From assembly GCF_011038795.1 (NCBI RefSeq), contig NZ_JAAKDU010000011.1:1-64000 (forward strand): 64,000 nucleotides of DNA, read 5' to 3'. This DNA comes from Streptococcus tangpeifui. GTDB lineage: Bacteria; Bacillota; Bacilli; Lactobacillales; Streptococcaceae. Under the pieces are notes generated by a model, which made no database searches, was not told the DNA's origin, and worked only from the letters and a program-made list of their open reading frames with translations. Made by a program: the position numbers and the translations under genes. Of the stretch, positions 52,598 to 63,382 are shown one piece after another (within the stretch, counting starts at the first letter, position 1; every line of letters begins with the position of its first letter).

Positions 52598-52863
52598 TAG
52601 ACATCTATTCCATTTCCCTTGAGATAGAAGCGAACCAATTCTTCAACAATTTCATCGCGTTCATATTTACGGATTTTATTGCGGGCATCATTATAGCGAG
52701 GGACATAAGCAGGATCCCCGCTCAAAACATAACCAACAATTTGATTGATTGGATTATACCCTTTATCATTTAGCGAACGGTAAACGGCCGTTAAAGTATC
52801 ACTAATTTCTTGTTTACTGCCATCATCAAGATTGAAACGGACTGTTTCATCTGTAAATCCCAT
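52597..52863 (-). CDS. ireB: IreB family regulatory phosphoprotein
   Basis: The 88-residue protein (UPF0297, YrzL) begins [16 protein letters not shown] and contains the family core [22 protein letters not shown]. In Enterococcus faecalis IreB is phosphorylated by the PASTA kinase IreK on N-terminal threonines and modulates cephalosporin resistance. It heads the conserved ireB-ruvX-DUF1292 unit. A divergent paralogue lies 5 kb away in the nrdD cluster. Confidence 0.95.
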   Translation of the reverse strand: MGFTDETVRFNLDDGSKQEISDTLTAVYRSLNDKGYNPINQIVGYVLSGDPAYVPRYNDARNKIRKYERDEIVEELVRFYLKGNGIDV

Positions 52864-53048
52864 GCTTGCACCCTCTTTCTATTATGAGCAATTTGTGCTA
52901 TTATATCCTATTTCCCTTATCTTTTCAATGAAAATTCACGAAACAAGCATGATTTTCCTACTGATTTGGCTAAATAAGATCAGACATTTTATTGAAAATG
53001 AGACCTCTTTAAATTTCTTTGGCCGATAGTGATATTTTCTTAAATCTA

Positions 53049-53639
53049 TTACTTAGCAGCTACTGGTTTGGCACCTGCCTGTGCTAAATCCAAAATATAT
53101 TCCATTGGTGTAGTGCTATCGAGTTTATCCAGATTAAAGCGGCCATCGCTTGCTTGTGATAGATCTGATTTATCAACTGTTTTCATATCAAAAGTAAAAA
53201 CGAATTTCATTTGGGAATCCCCCGTCACATCCAAGTCAACCTTAGTTCCATTTACCTTTTTGAGATTTTGAACAATATCCAATCGTCCCATAGCTTCAAT
53301 CAACTGCCCCTTGACTTCGTCGATAGAGCGACCGCCAATTTCATCCTTAATCTGTTTAGGTAGGGGCTGAAGGACTTCAATCTTAAGCGAAGTGAAATCG
53401 TCACCATCATAACCAATGGTCTCCGTCACAGTTGACTCACCATCCGTCCCATCAGGAATCTTGATTTGCATGGCCTTAGTTCCTGTAATATTTTTTACTT
53501 CATGCGAAGACTCCTTCTTAGTACTTTGGCTCGTCGAATCAGACTTTGAAGTGGGGTTGGACTGGCTTGTATTTGAACAGGCGGCCAAACTGAATACCAA
53601 AAGGGAAGTTGCTATAAATGTATAGATTTTTCTGTTCAT
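53049..53639 (-). CDS. Lipoprotein of unknown function
   Basis: This 196-residue predicted lipoprotein has a signal peptide with lipobox LAAC (Cys at about 21) and a Ser/Thr/Asn/Lys-rich linker to about residue 50. A compact domain (about 55-190) has alternating beta strands (KAMQIKIPDGTDGESTVTETIGYDG, KLDSTTPMEYILDLAQAG). It resembles streptococcal lipoproteins of the DUF1307/YehR kind, but I am not certain. AAGGAG precedes the ATG. It lies between spx and ireB on the same strand. Confidence 0.8.
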   Translation of the reverse strand: MNRKIYTFIATSLLVFSLAACSNTSQSNPTSKSDSTSQSTKKESSHEVKNITGTKAMQIKIPDGTDGESTVTETIGYDGDDFTSLKIEVLQPLPKQIKDEIGGRSIDEVKGQLIEAMGRLDIVQNLKKVNGTKVDLDVTGDSQMKFVFTFDMKTVDKSDLSQASDGRFNLDKLDSTTPMEYILDLAQAGAKPVAAK

Positions 53640-53842
53640 GGTTTCTCCTTGGTTGACTAATTTTTCGTGTAGTGGCTCAAGTCCGCTTCTGGTAAGGCTT
53701 AGAAGTGATTTTTGCCCATAGCAATATTATAGCTTATTTTAAGATTAAAAAAAAGAGCTTTCGCCCTTCTTTTCAATTTTTTATTAAATTGTTCAACCGG
53801 TTTCAAACCATAGCAATTGCAACAAATCCGTTAACCAGCACC

Positions 53843-54241
53843 TTACAAAACAGCCCGCATTCTTGCTTGATTATTCTCCACTTCACGAATGGCACGAGGC
53901 AAGAAGGCACGGATATCATCTTCCTTGTAGCCGACTTGCAGGCGCTTATCATCAATAAGGATCGGACTCTTAAGAATCCGTGGATTTTCTTGAATCAAAT
54001 CAACCACCTGACTGAGACTTAATTCGTCAATATCAAATTCCAGAGCACGAGCGTAGCGATTCTTTGAGGAAACGATGCTCTCAACCCCATTTTCCGTCTT
54101 AGAAAGGATATTGAGAATTTCTTCCTTAGTCAAACCTTCTTTGCCTAAGTTTTGTTCTTTATATGGTAATTGGTGGCTGTTCAACCAAGTTTTTGCTTTT
54201 TTACAACTAGTACAACTAGAAATAGTATAAATCTTAATCAT
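53843..54241 (-). CDS. spxB: Spx-family transcriptional regulator
   Basis: Spx binds the RNA polymerase alpha C-terminal domain and reprograms transcription under thiol and envelope stress. The 132-residue protein has the redox switch CTSC (Cys10, Cys13) and the ArsC-like fold. It has ILIDDKRLQVGYKEDDIRAFLPR in the C-terminal half, including the usual RPI-type loop (here SPILID). Streptococci have two Spx paralogues; the position downstream of recA corresponds to SpxB/SpxA2 of S. mutans, as I recall. Name by context. Confidence 0.93.
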   Translation of the reverse strand: MIKIYTISSCTSCKKAKTWLNSHQLPYKEQNLGKEGLTKEEILNILSKTENGVESIVSSKNRYARALEFDIDELSLSQVVDLIQENPRILKSPILIDDKRLQVGYKEDDIRAFLPRAIREVENNQARMRAVL

Positions 54242-54458
54242 GTCACTTCTCTCTTTCTATCACATGATACCTATATTCTAGCATAGCTCCCTAAAACAGA
54301 ACATAGGTCTTGGGACCTATTTTTGAAAATGTCAACTAAAAAACTTAAACTCTTAATATTTTAAGCTTTTTCCAAGCTTTTTGTCATCTTTGTTTAATCT
54401 TAAGGCTGTTTTCTAGAGGTCATCTAGTCAACTCCTTAACATAAAAATCGAGTTCAAG
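54242..54458. other. Intergenic region recA / spx
   Basis: No gene is visible. It must contain the spx promoter. Confidence 0.4.
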
Positions 54459-54490
54459 AAAAAAGAAGCCGGATAAAAGCTTCTTTTCTT
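54459..54490 (-). terminator. recA terminator
   Basis: The stem AAAAGAAGC / GCTTCTTTT is followed by T on the minus strand, about 100 bp after the recA stop. Confidence 0.8.
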
Positions 54491-54590
54491 ATTTCTAATG
54501 GAATGCTTAAATTCGAGCATCTGTCCGATCATCACGGCCCTTAAGGCTAAAGCTAAACTTGGCGATAAAACAGTCCCCAATCAGATTATT

Positions 54591-55733
54591 TTATTCTTCA
54601 ATCTCGATAGCATCGAGATCAAGGGATAATTCTTCTGTCTCTTCCTTCTCTTCTACTTGATCTGGTTGGCTTTCTACAGCCTGATCATCTTCAACGAGGC
54701 CGTACTTGATGCGAACTTTCTTATCAATTTCATCAAAGACTTCTGGGTGATCGGCCAAATATTTTTTAGCATTTTCTGACCCTTGGCCAATCTTTTCACC
54801 ATTATAAGAATACCAAGCTCCAGCTTTTTGAATAATATCGAGATCTGTTGCGATTTTGACTAACTCACCAGTCTGAGAAATTCCTTCTCCATACATGATT
54901 TCGACTTGGGCAACCTTAAACGGTGGGGCTACCTTGTTCTTGACGACCTTAATCTTGGTTTCCTTACCGATGCTGCTGTCCTTCTGTTCTCCCGTTCCCT
55001 TGATTTGGGTGTTACCACGAACGTCAAGGCGAACAGATGAGTAGAATTTCAGGGCACGGCCACCAGGGGTCGTTTCTGGATTACCAAACATGACCCCAAC
55101 TTTTTCACGCAATTGGTTGATAAAGATGGCAATGGTCTTGGTTTTGTTAATAGAAGCCGAAAGCTTACGCATGGCTTGACTCATCATTCGAGCTTGGAGG
55201 CCAACATGGCTGTCACCAATATCACCATCAATTTCGGCACGAGGAACTAGGGCTGCAACAGAGTCAACAACCACTAAATCAACAGCACCTGAATCAATCA
55301 ATTTACCAGCAATTTCCAGTCCTTGTTCACCTGAGTCTGGTTGAGACAGCAATAATTCATCAATATTGACACCCAGAGCTGCGGCATAGCTTGGATCAAG
55401 AGCGTGTTCCGCATCAATGAAAGCCGCGATACCACCTTCTTTTTGAGCTTGAGCAACGGCATGCAAGGCAACAGTCGTTTTACCTGAACTTTCAGGTCCA
55501 TAGATTTCAATAATCCGTCCCTTAGGATAGCCACCAACACCGAGGGCAATGTCTAAAGCCAGGCTGCCTGAGCTCATGACTTGCACCTTTTGATCAGCCC
55601 TTTCACCCAGCTTCATGATAGCCCCTTTACCAAAATCCTTTTCGATAGTTTTCAAGGCATTATCCAAGGCTTTTTTACGTTCATCACCAAATTTCTTAGT
55701 GATTTCATCAGTTTTTTTCGCTTTTTTTGCCAC
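54591..55733 (-). CDS. recA: Recombinase RecA
   Basis: RecA drives homologous recombination and, in streptococci, uptake of transforming DNA. The 380-residue protein has Walker A GPESSGKT (about residues 74-81), the L1/L2 DNA-binding loops and [26 protein letters not shown]. An acidic C terminus closes it. It starts at a GTG (55733) with AGGAG at 7 bp. It lies 33 bp after cinA, and the pair is driven by a ComX box, so recA is induced in competence as well as from any internal promoter. Confidence 0.98.
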   Translation of the reverse strand: MAKKAKKTDEITKKFGDERKKALDNALKTIEKDFGKGAIMKLGERADQKVQVMSSGSLALDIALGVGGYPKGRIIEIYGPESSGKTTVALHAVAQAQKEGGIAAFIDAEHALDPSYAAALGVNIDELLLSQPDSGEQGLEIAGKLIDSGAVDLVVVDSVAALVPRAEIDGDIGDSHVGLQARMMSQAMRKLSASINKTKTIAIFINQLREKVGVMFGNPETTPGGRALKFYSSVRLDVRGNTQIKGTGEQKDSSIGKETKIKVVKNKVAPPFKVAQVEIMYGEGISQTGELVKIATDLDIIQKAGAWYSYNGEKIGQGSENAKKYLADHPEVFDEIDKKVRIKYGLVEDDQAVESQPDQVEEKEETEELSLDLDAIEIEE

Positions 55734-55766
55734 TTGTTTTCTCCTATTTTTAATGTGTATTAGTTA

Positions 55767-57038
55767 TTATACTAAATTTTTCTCCTTTAATAAAGCTTTT
55801 CGTACCAGATTAAAGGCATGCAAGACTGCAATCTCACGCACATCGCTGCGGGAACGGCCACTCATTTTTACAAGGTGACTTTCTAAGCTGTTTGCTGTAG
55901 CTAGACCAATGAAAACCGTCCCTGCCGGTTGACCTTCCAAGCTATCAGGTCCCGCAACCCCAGTCAGCGAGATAGCTAAATCTGCCTCAGTCTTGCTTCT
56001 GGCACCAGCAGCCATAGCTTCTGCTGTAAAAGCTGAAATGACGCCATGAGCTTGCAGGTCAACCAAAGGAATCCCTAGCATTTTGGACTTTTCTTCCATA
56101 CTGTAGGTGACAAAGCCACCGTTAAAAACAGCTGAAGCTCCAGAAAAGTCTGCTAAACTAGCTTGGAACAAGCCCGCTGTCAGACTTTCTGCTGCCGTGA
56201 TTGTCTTGCCAGAGCTCTTGAGCAAATCAAAGGTAACTTGGGCCAGAGAATTATCATCCCCATAACCATAAAAATAACTAGATAGGGGTTGATTTTCTAG
56301 CGATTGAACCGCCATTAGGGCTGCTTCGAGCTGATCTAATTTTTGCTCTGCTTCTTCTTGACTCCGGGCCTTGGTAGAAAGACGCAGAGTGACTTCCCCT
56401 GTCTTTGCATAAGGAGCGATGGTAGGGTCAGTTTGGTTTTTAATGAAATCATCAATAACCGTCACTAACTGGCTTTCACCGATTCCAAAGAAACGCAAAA
56501 CGCGAGAATAGAGCTGCTGATGATCCTGATCAATTAAAGGCAAGAGTTGCTCCTGAACCATAGGCTTGAGTTCGCTCGGCGGACCAGGTAGGACGATGTA
56601 GGTCTTTTCCTCAACTTCAATCAGACCTCCAACTGCAAGACCTGTGCGGTTTTGAAGAGGAAGGGCTCCTTCTATGGTTTGAGCCTGACGTTCATTATTG
56701 GACGTCCGCAAGACTGCAGGACGAGCCGCAAAGAAACGATTCAGCTTGTCCATAGCCTGATCATCAAAAACTAAGGGACGCTTGAGAAACTTAGCTAAGG
56801 TTTGTTTAGTTAAATCATCATCCGTTGGTCCCAAACCTCCACAGAGCACAATCATATCACTTCGTTGGCTGGCGAGATCAAGAAGAGACAAGAGGCGTTC
56901 CTCATTATCACCAACAGCTGTCTGGAAATAAACATCAATCCCCAGCTCGGCAAATTTTTCTGAGAGAAATTGCGCATTGGTATTGACGATTTGCCCTGTT
57001 AAAATTTCTGTTCCGACTGCAATTATTTCAGCTTTCAT
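55767..57038 (-). CDS. cinA: Competence/damage-inducible protein CinA
   Basis: CinA is a two-domain protein: an N-terminal MoaB/COG1058 domain (about 1-170, [26 protein letters not shown] and [18 protein letters not shown]) and a C-terminal nicotinamide-nucleotide amidase domain (about 255-420, [21 protein letters not shown] and [10 protein letters not shown]). The length of 423 is normal. In streptococci it is co-transcribed with recA from a competence promoter and helps recruit RecA. The ATG at 57038 lies 23 bp after the ComX box. Confidence 0.96.
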   Translation of the reverse strand: MKAEIIAVGTEILTGQIVNTNAQFLSEKFAELGIDVYFQTAVGDNEERLLSLLDLASQRSDMIVLCGGLGPTDDDLTKQTLAKFLKRPLVFDDQAMDKLNRFFAARPAVLRTSNNERQAQTIEGALPLQNRTGLAVGGLIEVEEKTYIVLPGPPSELKPMVQEQLLPLIDQDHQQLYSRVLRFFGIGESQLVTVIDDFIKNQTDPTIAPYAKTGEVTLRLSTKARSQEEAEQKLDQLEAALMAVQSLENQPLSSYFYGYGDDNSLAQVTFDLLKSSGKTITAAESLTAGLFQASLADFSGASAVFNGGFVTYSMEEKSKMLGIPLVDLQAHGVISAFTAEAMAAGARSKTEADLAISLTGVAGPDSLEGQPAGTVFIGLATANSLESHLVKMSGRSRSDVREIAVLHAFNLVRKALLKEKNLV

Positions 57039-57060
57039 TATATATGGTCACCTACTTATC

Positions 57061-57068
57061 TATTCGTA
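57061..57068 (-). promoter_or_regulatory. ComX (SigX) cin-box for cinA-recA
   Basis: TACGAATA on the minus strand is an exact match to the streptococcal late-competence box, 23 bp before the cinA ATG. Confidence 0.85.
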
Positions 57069-57203
57069 AAGTCATCTTATTTTATCAAAAAATTAGTCCA
57101 GTGGACCAATTTTCACGAGTTGAAAACTAAAAAATTGAGCGTTTATGTAGCTGTTTTTTCTGATACTAAAAATTAAGGCATTGTCTTTAGGAACAGTAAG
57201 TTC

Positions 57204-57232
57204 TTGACAGTAGGGAGGAAAATCTGTATTGT
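57204..57232 (+). promoter_or_regulatory. Promoter of the ABC-FtsX fusion gene
   Basis: TTGACA (57204-57209) and TATTGT (57227-57232) are separated by 17 bp, giving a leader of about 25 nt. Confidence 0.7.
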
Positions 57233-57263
57233 TAGAGCATTACAAAAGCAAAAGGAGATTAGA

Positions 57264-59177
57264 ATGAGTTTATTAGAATTGCAGAACATCTATAAATCCT
57301 ACTATTTAGGTAAGGAAGAATTTTCTGTCCTAAAGGGGATTAACCTTACTGTTGACTCTGGAGATTTCATCAGTATTCTAGGTGAGTCGGGAGGCGGTAA
57401 ATCCACTCTTATGAATATTATTGGTGGACTAGATCGTGAGTATCAAGGCGATGTTATTGTCAATGGTCGCCGACAAAAGGATAAACACGAGACTGCTATG
57501 GATGAATACCGACGGCAAGTTATTGGGTTTATTTTCCAATCTTTTAATCTTGTTAACTATCTGAACGTTTTAGATAATGTCTTAGTTAGCCTTAAAATGA
57601 CTCGTCTTAGTCATAAAAAGCAAGTTGAAGAGGCTGAAAAATTGCTGAAACAAGTTGGGCTTTATGAACATCGTAAGAAAAAACCAGCACAATTATCAGG
57701 AGGACAAAAACAGCGCGTGGCTATTGCTCGTGCGCTAGCTAGCAATCCTGAAATTATTATAGCCGATGAACCTACGGGTGCCCTGGACAGCAAGAACACT
57801 GCTGAAGTACTCACCCTTCTTCAAGATATTGCTAAATCAGGTAAGACTGTTATCGTTGTTACCCACTCGCAAGAAGTTGCTAATGCTGGGACACGGATTG
57901 TCTCTCTGACTGATGGCCGTATTACAGATGATCAACGATTACGAGAACCCTTCTCTGTAAGGGATAATTTAATTGAATTAGCTGATAAGCCTTTAACTCG
58001 AGGCGCCAGTTGGAAGATGGCTTGGGCACATTTCAAAAATGCTTGGAAGCAAAATCTTATTATTACAATCGGGATGGCCATCGGACTTTTCTCCGTTATG
58101 TTTTTCTTGGGTTTGGGTAATGGTGCCAAAGGTTATATGAACAGCTTCATCAACGATATCGCTAATCCTCAGGCCTTCCAAGTGACTCTAAAAAATACCG
58201 ATGCACTCACCAATACAGGTATGACTGGCAAAGATAAAAAGAAGATTAGTAACATTAAGCATGTCACTAAAACGGAATACGGCTACTACACCCCAACCTT
58301 TACTATTAGCTATAAGGGCAAACCGGTACAAAATAGGATTTTACAGACAACAAACGATACTATTGTGAAAAAGAGTATTTCAAACAAAAAAATGCCTAAA
58401 GGGGACCAAATTGTTATTTCAAAGGATTATGCCAAGAAAAATATCTCTAAGAATGTTAAAAAGGCTGTTGGTAAGAAGGTGACCATCGGACTAACCGCTT
58501 TGGATGAATCTGGAAAACCTATTACCATTACCAAAGAATATACTATTTCTGGGACAACAGATCAGATGAATCTCGTTTCTATGGCTAGTCTAGAAAAGGC
58601 TGCAGCTAAACAAGGGGCTACATTAAAACCTAATTTTGTGACAGCAAAGGTTGATAATCTGAATAATACTAAGCAAGCACAAAACGATGCTCGTGCCATT
58701 AAACAAAATGGAAAAACGGTCTACAGTATCACAGGTCTTGGAGCAACCTTGAACTCTATTGTGGAAATTACTTATATTGTCGGTGTTGTTCTAGCTTTAG
58801 TCGCTGGAATTTCTCTCCTCGTCAGTATCCTAATGATTGTGGCCACAACCTATATGAGTGTTACCGAAAGGACCAAAGAGATTGGCGTTTTACGCGCTAT
58901 GGGGGCTAGACGCAAAGATATTCGTCGTCTTTTCGTCAATGAAAGTTTACTATTGGGACTTTCTGCTAATATCTTAGCCATACTTACAGCTCTTTTGGTT
59001 CAACTTTTGGTTAACAAATTAGTGTACTCGACTATCAAGTTTGATATCATCCAAGTTTCCTTAGCAACTACTATTTCTACTGTAATCATTGGCTTATTGA
59101 TCGCCTTGATTGCCAGTCTGGCACCATCCAGCAAAGCGGCTAGATTGAACCCGATAGATGCCTTGGCTAGTGAATAA
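57264..59177 (+). CDS. ABC exporter, ATPase-permease fusion (MacB-like)
   Basis: The 637-residue protein joins a MacB-type ATPase and an FtsX permease. The ATPase (about 1-235) has Walker [10 protein letters not shown], signature LSGGQKQR, Walker [13 protein letters not shown] and VTHSQE. The permease has helix 1 at about 275-297, an extracytoplasmic MacB-like domain (about 300-505) rich in Lys and Thr, then three C-terminal helices (about 515-630). It has the whole MacB domain order in one chain. The ATG at 57264 follows AAAGGAG. It probably exports a peptide or lipid, or gives antimicrobial peptide protection; no partner gene is adjacent. It is inserted, in opposite orientation, between tag and cinA. 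Confidence 0.9.
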   Translation: MSLLELQNIYKSYYLGKEEFSVLKGINLTVDSGDFISILGESGGGKSTLMNIIGGLDREYQGDVIVNGRRQKDKHETAMDEYRRQVIGFIFQSFNLVNYLNVLDNVLVSLKMTRLSHKKQVEEAEKLLKQVGLYEHRKKKPAQLSGGQKQRVAIARALASNPEIIIADEPTGALDSKNTAEVLTLLQDIAKSGKTVIVVTHSQEVANAGTRIVSLTDGRITDDQRLREPFSVRDNLIELADKPLTRGASWKMAWAHFKNAWKQNLIITIGMAIGLFSVMFFLGLGNGAKGYMNSFINDIANPQAFQVTLKNTDALTNTGMTGKDKKKISNIKHVTKTEYGYYTPTFTISYKGKPVQNRILQTTNDTIVKKSISNKKMPKGDQIVISKDYAKKNISKNVKKAVGKKVTIGLTALDESGKPITITKEYTISGTTDQMNLVSMASLEKAAAKQGATLKPNFVTAKVDNLNNTKQAQNDARAIKQNGKTVYSITGLGATLNSIVEITYIVGVVLALVAGISLLVSILMIVATTYMSVTERTKEIGVLRAMGARRKDIRRLFVNESLLLGLSANILAILTALLVQLLVNKLVYSTIKFDIIQVSLATTISTVIIGLLIALIASLAPSSKAARLNPIDALASE

Positions 59178-59193
59178 CTATCTGAGTTTATTC

Positions 59194-59345
59194 AAAAACT
59201 CGTCCAGTATTCCTGCTTGAGAATAAACTCTTGGCTTGGCGCAGTGGTTGGCTCAGAAGCTTCATGTTTCCCGATCAGCCATCGCTCGGTAGGAGTCTGA
59301 AATCGGACTTTCCTGATATGGCTAATTTAAAATAGGCATTAGCAA
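59194..59345 (+). repeat. Intergenic repeat element copy b
   Basis: The head AAAAACTCGTCCAGTATTCC is identical to copy c at 63.2 kb, and AAACTCTTGGC...CAGTGG.TGGC follows in both. The hairpin tail of copies a, c and d is not seen. The rest of 59346-59584 shows no gene. Confidence 0.65.
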
Positions 59346-59585
59346 AACTTTTGACATCAGCTTAGATCAGCTAATTAAAGATGACCAAGAAAGGAGAAGG
59401 TTATTTTTAATAATTAGATTAGCAATGGTACTACGACAGCATTCTAGCCTATCTCCTTGCCACCGTCTTGTATATTGCTTGCTTTGCCCCGCTGTCCATA
59501 ACATTTTTATGTTGGGTTTCCTAATGCTCTGACCTACGAAATAAAATTATTTCTCCACAAAAGGAGAATTCAGACTAAAAAGAAT

Positions 59586-59616
59586 AAACAGGCCTCCCAT
59601 TCAGCGAGGCCTGTTT
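59586..59616 (-). terminator. tag terminator
   Basis: A perfect 10-bp stem, AAACAGGCCT / AGGCCTGTTT, begins at the tag stop codon and is followed by TTTATTCTTTTT on the minus strand. Confidence 0.85.
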
Positions 59617-60173
59617 CATTTTTCCTTAAATTCACAGGTATTTTCATGATCATTGATAAGACCGGCTGCCTCCAAGAAGGAATAAATGGTTGTTGGACCA
59701 ACAAATTTACAGCCACGTTTTTTTAAATCTCTGGCAATCCGTTGCGATAGCTCTGTTTGCGCTGGTAAATCCTTGTAGCTGTCAACTTGGTTGACATGCG
59801 GTGTAAAGTCAACAAAAGCCCAAATATAATGATCAAAAGACCCAAATTCCTTTTGGATAGCCTGAAAAGCCTGAGCATTGGCCCGAGTGGCATAAAGCTT
59901 AGCTTTGTGGCGAATAATCTCGGTATTGTTCAGCAAGCTGTCAAGTTCTTGGTCACTCATCTTAGCGACTCGATCGATATCATAGTTATAAAAAGCTGCT
60001 TTGAAAGCTCGACGTTTGTTGAGGATAGTTTCCCAAGATAGTCCAGCCTGATACCCTTCTAGACAAAATAATTCAAAAAGAGCTCGCTCATCGTGTAAGG
60101 GCTTTCCCCACTCTTGATCGTGATAAGCAATATATAAAGGATTGGTCATTTTGACCCAGCCACAACGATTCAT
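59616..60173 (-). CDS. tag: DNA-3-methyladenine glycosylase I
   Basis: Tag removes 3-methyladenine from alkylated DNA. The 185-residue protein starts MNRCGWVKMTNPLYIAYHDQEWG, the family signature with the zinc-binding Cys4. It has LFELFCLEGYQAGLSWETILNKR with the conserved Glu and Trp of the base pocket, and KKRGCKFVGPTTIYSFLEAAGLINDHENTC with the remaining metal ligands. It belongs to the mutS-mutL-ruvA-tag repair array. Length and motifs are complete. Confidence 0.96.
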   Translation of the reverse strand: MNRCGWVKMTNPLYIAYHDQEWGKPLHDERALFELFCLEGYQAGLSWETILNKRRAFKAAFYNYDIDRVAKMSDQELDSLLNNTEIIRHKAKLYATRANAQAFQAIQKEFGSFDHYIWAFVDFTPHVNQVDSYKDLPAQTELSQRIARDLKKRGCKFVGPTTIYSFLEAAGLINDHENTCEFKEK

Positions 60174-60346
60174 ATTTCTTCTTCTTTCTTCTATTCTTGA
60201 CTTGTTATGTTAGACGGTGAATTCAGAGAGCAAAAATCTGACTTTAACTAGAGAGCCGATGCGCTCAGCTAAATTGATTTGTATTGAGAAGTGAATTAAT
60301 TTCCTTTTCCTATAACTTCCAAGGGTGTTAAAAGACTAACAGCTTC

Positions 60347-60937
60347 TCATTTCATCAGCATCTTGAGGGCTGATTTAATATAATTTTCAGCTGTTTCGTC
60401 GGTTCCTTCAAAGAAGGCACGAACCCTCTTGAGTTCACTGGCTTTGTAACCAAGAGCCAGAAGAGCTTCCATCGCTTCGTCCAGATTTTGATTCGCGCTT
60501 TGGTCTTGCGGACGAGCCTTGCTACCTGCTTGGGGTACTTCAACAAATTTACCAGCCAAATCCAAAACCATTTGTTGAGCTGTCTTTTTTCCAATTTTTG
60601 GAAATTTAGTCAGGTACTTAATATCACTGTTATCAATAGCTGCAACCAGTCCTTCATTATCATCAACAGCAATAATGGCTAGAGCAGTCGTCGGGCCGAT
60701 CCCTGAAACAGAAATCAAATTGAGAAAAACAGCCTTTTCCTCTTCGGTATGAAAACCATAGAGAAGTTGAGCGTCTTCCCTAACTACATGGTGAAGATAA
60801 ATCTGGATAGCTTGATTCATCTGATCAGAGAAAGAATAAGGGTTGGCAACATTAACCATATAGCCGAGGCCACCAGCCTCAACCACAATATACTTTGCCG
60901 TAATTTTTGTTAGAATTCCTTTGAGATAATCGTACAT
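60347..60937 (-). CDS. ruvA: Holliday junction branch migration protein RuvA
   Basis: RuvA binds Holliday junctions and loads RuvB. The 196-residue protein has the OB-fold N terminus ([26 protein letters not shown]) and two helix-hairpin-helix motifs ([15 protein letters not shown] and [19 protein letters not shown]). A flexible linker precedes the RuvB-contacting C-terminal domain ([19 protein letters not shown]). It lies 74 bp after mutL on the same strand. Confidence 0.97.
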   Translation of the reverse strand: MYDYLKGILTKITAKYIVVEAGGLGYMVNVANPYSFSDQMNQAIQIYLHHVVREDAQLLYGFHTEEEKAVFLNLISVSGIGPTTALAIIAVDDNEGLVAAIDNSDIKYLTKFPKIGKKTAQQMVLDLAGKFVEVPQAGSKARPQDQSANQNLDEAMEALLALGYKASELKRVRAFFEGTDETAENYIKSALKMLMK

Positions 60938-61011
60938 AAAGAGCCTTTCAAAATGACATGTGGATAAGTTTATTCTACCAAAAAATCCGCTCTTAGGCAG
61001 ATCGTTTTGAC

Positions 61012-62958
61012 TTAATATTTTCCCAGTTCCCTTAGACTCGTGTGGTTTTCCTGAATCCGACGGAACATTTTTTCCATATCAGATTTGGTGAAATTTACCA
61101 AGACGGGTCGGCCGTGGGGACAATTATAAGGATTTTTGCATTGGGATAATTGGACTAGAAGATTGCGGGCTGAATAATCATCTAGGGCGTGGTTGGCCTT
61201 GATCGAGCGCTTACAGCTCATCATAATAGCCAGCTCAGCCCGATAGACTTTAACCGAAACCTCATCTGTCAAAAGAAGCATGTCGCACATCTCGTAAACA
61301 CCTGATTCGATCTCTTCCTCCTTCATCCAGATGGGGTGCTCTCGCAGGATAAAGGTATTATTGCCGTAGGGTTCAAGATAGATACCCACCTGATTGAGGA
61401 GGGGCATTTTTTCTTGAAGGTTAATGAAATCTTCCGCCCGAAACTCAAAGAGATAGGGGACTAGCAACTGTTGTAAAGAACTGTCAACATCTCCAATTTT
61501 TTCACGATAGTATTCATATTTGACCCGCTCTTGGGCGGCATGCTGGTCGATAATATAGAGCCCTCCTTGACCCTGAGCAAAGAGATAGGTGCCCTGCATC
61601 TGGCCAAAATAGTCCAACTCAGGGAAGGCTGAACTTTCTTCCTGATCTAGGCGATCCATCAGCTTGTGAGCTTGGGCCTTTTTGGAGAAATCAATATCAG
61701 GGTGTTCCTGATCTGACACATCTGGTTCAGGCCTTTGGGCCTGTCTGACAGAGCCAGTAGGCTTGACAGCTTTGTCAATTTGATTGACAGGTTCAGGAGC
61801 TTGATTTGACTGACTTTCTGCCACCTGATTGTCCGACTTGAGGAAAAAATCTTGACGGGATTGATCATAATAGAGGTTGGTTTGCTTGAGGGGCAAGCTG
61901 GTTTGAACAGGTTTGTCAGCCTTACGGATACTAGACTTCGCCAGATTTTCTAAGGCATCTGGAATCAAATCTTGCTCTTTTAGACTCTCAGCAATAGCCT
62001 CACGAATCAGCTGCATGAGTTCTTTTTCCTTAGAGATACGGACTTCTTGTTTGGTCGGATGAACATTGACATCAGCCAAATAAGGATCAATCTGAATATC
62101 AATTACAGCTAAGGGGAAGCGTCCAACCATGAGCTTGGAACCATAGCCATCTAAAATAGCCCGATTGAGCAAGAAATTCTTAATGTAACGACCGTTGATA
62201 AGGATGGTGATATAGTTGCGATTAGCCCTCGTTAATTCGGGCAAACTGATATAGCCCGATACCTCAAAATCTAAATCACTAGCGGAAATTTCAACCATTT
62301 TCTTGGCAGTGTTGAGACCGTAAATACCAGCGATAGTCTGGCGCAGATCACCCGTCCCTGCTGTCTTGGTCAGCTCACGCCCATCATTGATAAGGGTAAA
62401 GGCAATCTCAGGGTGGCCCAAACTTTGGCGGTTGATGACATCGACAATGTGGCCTAATTCTGCTTGGAGGGATTTCATGTACTTGAGGCGAGCTGGGGTA
62501 TTAAAGAAAAGGTCCTCAACTGTAATCTTGGTCCCGACAGGTGTGCTGATAGGTTCCTGAGAGATAATTTCTCCGCCTTTGGCGACTAAAAGGGTTCCAT
62601 ATTCCGCGCCCTTGACGGCCGTTTTAACAGTCAAATCACTGATAGAGGCGATAGAAGGGAGAGCCTCGCCACGAAACCCAAGGGTACGGATCCGAAAAAG
62701 ATCCGCCTGATTTTTAATTTTACTGGTGGCGTGGCGACGCAGGCTGAGGGCTACATCATCATTTTCAATCCCTTGCCCGTTATCAGTTACCTGAATTTTC
62801 TTGAGACCTGATTCTTCAATTTCAACTGTAATTTGTGTGCTACCCGCGTCAATAGCATTTTCGACTAATTCTTTAACAACGCTGCTGGGCCGCTCAACAA
62901 CCTCACCAGCCGCTATCTGATTGGCCAGCACTTCTGGCAATTCAATAATTTTTGACAT
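61012..62958 (-). CDS. mutL: DNA mismatch repair protein MutL
   Basis: This 648-residue protein has a GHKL ATPase N-terminal half: [32 protein letters not shown], then RHATSKI and [16 protein letters not shown] variable Gln/Pro-rich linker spans about 345-450. The C-terminal dimerisation/endonuclease domain has [16 protein letters not shown], near DQHAAQE-type metal motifs, and ends [29 protein letters not shown] precedes the ATG. MutS is encoded upstream on the same strand, across a 424-bp gap with a repeat element. Confidence 0.97.
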   Translation of the reverse strand: MSKIIELPEVLANQIAAGEVVERPSSVVKELVENAIDAGSTQITVEIEESGLKKIQVTDNGQGIENDDVALSLRRHATSKIKNQADLFRIRTLGFRGEALPSIASISDLTVKTAVKGAEYGTLLVAKGGEIISQEPISTPVGTKITVEDLFFNTPARLKYMKSLQAELGHIVDVINRQSLGHPEIAFTLINDGRELTKTAGTGDLRQTIAGIYGLNTAKKMVEISASDLDFEVSGYISLPELTRANRNYITILINGRYIKNFLLNRAILDGYGSKLMVGRFPLAVIDIQIDPYLADVNVHPTKQEVRISKEKELMQLIREAIAESLKEQDLIPDALENLAKSSIRKADKPVQTSLPLKQTNLYYDQSRQDFFLKSDNQVAESQSNQAPEPVNQIDKAVKPTGSVRQAQRPEPDVSDQEHPDIDFSKKAQAHKLMDRLDQEESSAFPELDYFGQMQGTYLFAQGQGGLYIIDQHAAQERVKYEYYREKIGDVDSSLQQLLVPYLFEFRAEDFINLQEKMPLLNQVGIYLEPYGNNTFILREHPIWMKEEEIESGVYEMCDMLLLTDEVSVKVYRAELAIMMSCKRSIKANHALDDYSARNLLVQLSQCKNPYNCPHGRPVLVNFTKSDMEKMFRRIQENHTSLRELGKY

Positions 62959-63173
62959 AATTCCTCACCGCTACTCAAAAAGTAAGATAATGGGGGCTTT
63001 AAGCTTAATCCCCTTAATTTTTCGGAGCACTAATGGTTTTATTATAGCATAGAAGAAGCAGCCCCAGCACATCTGAAATTGGAGATAAGCTTTCCCTGTT
63101 AAAATTTCGTGCTTACTTAGAGTCTGGGGAGTTCATCACATTTTTTTCATTTTCATCATAAAAAGAGGCAGGT

Positions 63174-63376
63174 AAAAACTCGTCCAGTATTCCTACCTTG
63201 AAAGAAACTCTTGGCGCACAGTGGCTGGCAGTGAGGCCAGCTACTATAGCCATTCAAGTGTCCTCCAAACAGTTGCGATCCATTTTGCTGCGAGGCCACA
63301 GCGGAAAATCTAGCTAATTGCATGGGGGTGGGGCAACGAACCAAAATTTACAATTTTTAGTTTCTTTCCTGCTCCC
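63174..63376 (+). repeat. Intergenic repeat element copy c
   Basis: The head AAAAACTCGTCCAGTATTCC matches copy b. The tail, GGGGCAACGAACC...TTTCCTGCTCCC enclosing AAAATT and AATTTTT, is the same hairpin type as in copies a and d. It fills most of the mutS-mutL gap (62959-63382); no gene is visible there. Confidence 0.65.
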
Positions 63377-63382
63377 TTAGTT

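Noticed and set aside
57204..57263. Upstream start for the ABC-FtsX fusion protein
   Set aside because: The extra 20 codons overlap a consensus promoter; the internal ATG has AAAGGAG and gives a normal ATPase N terminus.
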